Shown here piece after piece: positions 56,126 to 60,000 of a stretch of DNA of 60,000 bases (the first letter of the stretch is position 1; every line of letters starts with the position of its first letter). The DNA is taken from positions 8,670,193 through 8,730,192 of the forward strand of contig NC_087062.1 of the NCBI RefSeq assembly GCF_963678635.1. The letters run 5' to 3'. A program made the position numbers and the translations under genes. The notes beneath the pieces are model-generated. The model was not told where the DNA came from. It did no database searches and saw nothing but the letters and a program-made list of their open reading frames with translations. This DNA comes from Symsagittifera roscoffensis (lineage: Eukaryota; Xenacoelomorpha; Acoela; Convolutidae).

Positions 56126-57739
56126 TGTAACATTCGCCCGGAAGATACATATCGACGGAAGAAAAAACTAAGTCTTAAGACGACTGGCTAACGTCTAAAC
56201 AGAGCTTTGCATGCTTTTCACCGTCTCTACCAAGCCAGTACTTTTCGGTGGTCTTTCTAACATCGGGTCGACAAAAACGTTACTGCTTTCGGTTTCGGTC
56301 AAAACACTCAAAGTAACTAGATTACATGCAGAAATAGTGAGCTCATGGCTGGGTCTCAGTATCCCCAGACCACGAGGTCACTCCTAAAAACAGGGCTACT
56401 ACTCATTATATTACTATTGTTTTTGTTCAGTAGATAAAAATCATCATCTCCATCGAAGATGAATCAACCTTTTCCCCCAACTCCTAGCTTCTCATCCTTA
56501 TCAAAATGAATCTAGATGTTATTTAAATTCAAGTCAGGACATGACAAGAAGCTAAAAGTTTATGTAACAGGATAGAAGTTTCAGTTCCTTTACCCCTCCG
56601 GATTGACAAATCCGCTGGATCAAGCTTTTTAATCCTGATTTCTTCTTAATCCGGAAGGCCGTCTTTCACCCTTCACCGTTGTTCGCAACGGCCTTGCAAC
56701 TATTGTAGCGGCACAATAGTTGCAACTCGGAGTGTTCTCTGTTACTCTGTAACTCGTTGTCGTTTTCCAATCTCGATTTTGTAGTTGTTGTTAGCGCAGC
56801 TAATGTTGTTCTGTTTTTCTTTCTTGATTTAGCAAAAATGGCCGTTTCTGACGTTTCTCAGAAATATGACGTCATAATTCGAATTTTTGAAATTTTAAAA
56901 TACCAGAATATTCCAGTCCTCATCGTTTGGCCAATCGTTCCAATAACGTTCTTAATTCTTAATAATCACCAATCCGGAAGGCTCGCTGCTAAAAATTCGA
57001 ATTCTGCAGAGATTGCATTTTTCACAATCTGGTCGAATGTCCCATACTCCCCGGACAGTCCGGTCAATGTCCTCATTGAATCACGCAATGTTCGTAAAAT
57101 GGTTACAGTGTCATCGAATAGAATTTACAAAATGCACGAAATTACTTTTATCCACGTCACATCGACTCACTGCAGAATATAAATGGCATCAGACTACATC
57201 ACTATAGCCTTAAAATTCTCTCATTAATCTGCACATTGAGGATATGACTTAAGATAAAACATATTTTCTGACTTCCAATGTCAATGTCCCGATTAAAACT
57301 TTTTCTCTTAGATTTAAAAGGTGTTGGCTTGCAGGACAGTCCTGCCAACCAACAAGCTAAAATTATCTTACTACGTTTTTCCCTTCGGAAATCTTGCTTG
57401 TTATTCTCCTGAATATTAAAACTAAGAAATTCTGTGGTTAGAAAGAACAATGAAACAATCTCCCTCCTCGAGAGATTACTCAAGCCTTCCAAGTCACCAC
57501 AAAGTGATCCTTTCTCCTAGCTGATTAAAAACAGTCATGCAGGCTGGAATATTTAAATATACTCCTTCACTTAAGCCTTCCTAAAAAAATAGTAAGTGAG
57601 TGTCTCTAAAGCCACTTCAACTAAAATCAAAATGCAAATTTACAAATGCAACAATTTCAAAACTCAACTTAATGTTTCAGTTTTCAATTACAACTTGGTT
57701 GCTTGGTTTCTCACTTGAGTTTTTCACACACATAAAACA
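56126..57739 (-). repeat. LTR of the giant element family, copy 1
   Basis: Read on the - strand, it starts near 57739 (TGTTTTATGTG) and ends at 56126 with CGAATGTTACA, the same terminus as the LTR at 16497. It is collinear with 14907-16497, including the CCGGACTGTCCGG site and the GAATATTCTGG block. About 16 bases of internal element sequence remain at its 5' side (57740-57755) before FAN1 copy B. The ORFs inside it are not protein genes. Confidence 0.9.
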
Positions 57740-57755
57740 ATTCTGAGTTTTAACT

Positions 57756-58299
57756 ATATCCGCCATCAAGGCAAAGAAAAGAGTTTCAAAAAGAGCTCCT
57801 TCTCGGTGCACGCCGAACTTGAAATTCAGTCGATCTTTTACGTCTGCCAAAACATAGTCCTCAACAGTGCACATAATAGTTGAGTCATCTTCAATTGACC
57901 GATAGAGAAATCTCGCTCTTTGCTCTTTTCTAGCTTGAGGTGAGCTACGAGCAAAAATTTTCATTTCTGGTATCAGTTTCTTAGAGTATTTTTCCAAAAT
58001 CTGACAACATTTAGATTCAACTCGGAAGCAATCCCAACAAAGCGTCTTTTTGGCGTTTTTTCGTCAATATCAACAACGTTTTATTTATTCGCAGTAACCT
58101 TGCCAAGTTTTTCCTTCTTAGGAATTTTTCTCAGTAACCTTTGCGTTCTTTCTGCTACAAACAATTGTGAGAACGGCAAAATATTGCTCAGGAGAGCATT
58201 TTCTATGGTTTGAACGCATTTGTATCGATCATACAAATGTGAATCATAAATGAGAGCTAAGCGATCGTACTGCTCTCCCAATTTTCGCTGGCTAAGTTG
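57756..58299 (-). pseudogene. Partial FAN1 copy B
   Basis: It matches FAN1 copy A from 55582 to 56125 (FAN1 residues about 406-588), including the same one-base deletion and stop. It therefore derives from copy A and not directly from FAN1. It lacks the nuclease core. It ends at the next LTR at the same base as copy A. Confidence 0.92.
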
Positions 58300-59905
58300 T
58301 GTAACATTCGCCCGGAAGATACATATCGACGGAAGAAAAAACTAAGTCTTAAGACGACTGGCTAACGTCTAAACAGAGCTTTGCATGCTTTTCATCGTCT
58401 CTACCAAGCCAGTACTTTTCGGTGGTCTTTCTAACATCGGGTCGACAAAAACGTTACTGCTTTCGGCTTCGGTCAAAACACTCAAAGTAACTAGATTACA
58501 TGCAGAAACAGTGAGCTCATGGCTGGGTCTCAGTATCCCCAGACCACGAGGTCACTCCTAAAAACAGGGCTACTACTCATTATATTACTATTGTTTTTGT
58601 TCAGTAGATAAAAATCATCATCTCCATCGAAGATGAATCAACCTTTTCCCCAACTCCTAGCTTCTCATCCTTATCAAAGTGAATCTAGATATTAATTAAA
58701 TTCAAGTCAGGACATGACAAGAAGCTAAAAGTTTATGTAACAGGATAAAAGTTTCAGTTCCTTTACCCCTCCGGATTGACAAATCCGCTGGATCAAGCTT
58801 TTTAATCCTGATTTCTTCTTAATCCGGAAGGCCGTCTTTCACCCTTCACCGTTGTTCGCAACGGCCTTGCAACTATTGTAGCGGCACAATAGTTGCAACT
58901 CGGAGTGTTCTCTGTTACTCTGTAACTCGTTGTCGTTTTCCAATCTCGATTTCGTAGTTGTTGTTAGCGCAGCTGATGTTGTTCTGTTTTTCTTTCTTGT
59001 TTTAGCAAAAATGGCCGTTTCTGACGTTTCTCAGAAATATGACGTCATAATTCGAATTTTTGAAATTTTAAAATACCAGAATATTCCAGTCCTCACCGTT
59101 TGGCCAATCGTTCCAATAAGGTTCTTAATTCTTAATAATCACCAATCCGGAAGGCTCGCTGCTAAAAATTCGAATTCTGCAGAGATTGCATTTTTCACAT
59201 TCTGGTCGAATGTCTCATACTCCCCGGACAGTCCGGTCAATGTCCTCATTGAATCACGCAATGTTCGTAAAATGGTTACAGTGTCATCGAATAGAATTTA
59301 CAAAATGCACGAAATTACTTTTATCCACGTCACATCGACTCACTGCAGAATATAAATGGCATCATACTACATCACTATAGCCTTAAAAATCTCTCATTAA
59401 TCTGCACATTGAGGATATGACTTAAGATAAAACATATTTTCTGACTTCCAATGTCAATGTCCCGATTTTTCTCTTAGATTTAAAAGGTGTTGGCTTGCAG
59501 GACAGTCCTGCCAACCAACAAGCTAAAATTATCTTACTACGTTTTTCCCTTCGGAAATCTTGCTTGTTATTGTCCTGAATATTAAAACTAAGAAACTCTG
59601 TGGTTAGAAAGAACAATGAAACAATCTCCCTCCTCGAGAGATTACTCAAGCCTTCCATGTCACCACAAAGTGATCATTTCTCCTAGCTGATTAAAAACAG
59701 TCATGCAGGCTGGAATATTTAAATATACTCCTTCACTTAAGCCTTCCTAAAAAAATAGTAAGTGAGTGTCTCTAAAGCCACTTCAACTAAAATCAAAATG
59801 CAAATTTACAAATGCAACAATTTCAAAACTCAACTTAATGTTTCAGTTTTCAATTACAATTTGGTTGCTTGGTTTCTCACTTGAGTTTTTCACACACATA
59901 AAACA
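58300..59905 (-). repeat. LTR of the giant element family, copy 2
   Basis: Nearly identical to 56126-57739 with an offset of about 2173 bases; a few substitutions and short indels separate them. Unlike copy 1, its 5' side continues into purine-rich internal element sequence, so this is the 3' LTR of a larger insertion. Confidence 0.92.
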
Positions 59906-60000
59906 ATTCTGAGTTTTAACTTTTCTTCATCACTCCTTTGTTTTCTTCTTTTTTCGTCGTTTAGAAGTTCTAAAACTTCTAAATTCTTCTAATTTCATCT
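59906..60000 (-). mobile_element. 3' internal end of a second giant-family element
   Basis: On the - strand this reads as purine-rich sequence (CGACGAAAAAAGAAGAAAAC, then GGAGTGATGAAGAAAAG) leading into the LTR. This is the layout seen at 14840-14906 before the first element's LTR. The body of the element would lie to the right of the window. Confidence 0.6.

Noticed and set aside
56757-57182. 141-codon + strand ORF, repeated at 58930-59355
   Set aside because: It lies antisense inside the LTR copies. The LTR at 14907-16497 does not keep the frame, so it is a by-product of the LTR sequence.

Overview
The window is eukaryotic nuclear DNA, most likely from an invertebrate animal. It has spliced genes with GT-AG introns (an EF-hand protein and RTF2), a FAN1-type nuclease, Ty3/gypsy retrotransposons, tRNA-derived SINE-like repeats, MITEs and minisatellites, all in AT-rich intergenic DNA. 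I cannot name the species. The first 16.5 kb is visibly GC-richer than the rest.

Positions 1-16497 hold the 3' part of one very large Ty3/gypsy LTR retrotransposon on the + strand. The order is a damaged pol (reverse transcriptase, RNase H, integrase), an ORF ending in a macrodomain-like (TARG1-type) module, a spacer with three stacked hairpins, a coiled-coil ORF, a 1294-codon ORF with one intact and one degenerate SGNH/GDSL hydrolase module, two further unrecognised ORFs, a polypurine tract and a ~1.6 kb 3' LTR. The LTR identification is supported by two related copies at 56.1-57.7 kb and 58.3-59.9 kb on the - strand. Gag, protease and the 5' LTR lie to the left of the window. The unusual part is the cargo: about 10 kb of extra coding sequence between integrase and the 3' LTR.

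This element sits inside an older, AT-rich Ty3/gypsy pol fragment on the - strand (16498-18837). From 20464 to 30130 (- strand) lies an EF-hand calcium-binding gene. Four exons join in frame, all by phase-1 introns, and one intron is about 8.3 kb. That intron carries a TCGA-rich minisatellite, a degenerate satellite, a hAT-type MITE with an exact 8-bp target duplication, and SINE-like repeats. From 30.1 to 44.2 kb I see mainly dispersed repeats, plus a candidate short LTR followed by a broken gag ORF (40010-41160).

A four-exon RTF2 gene occupies 44261-46452 (- strand). It is followed by a degenerate satellite, a 929-bp tandem duplication and a tRNA-Lys-like SINE. An uninterrupted FAN1 gene lies at 52128-54395 (- strand). 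To its right are two partial FAN1 pseudogene copies, each joined to an LTR of the giant family. The FAN1-fragment-plus-LTR unit (~2.17 kb) is tandemly duplicated, and the last LTR runs into what looks like the 3' end of a second giant element leaving the window.
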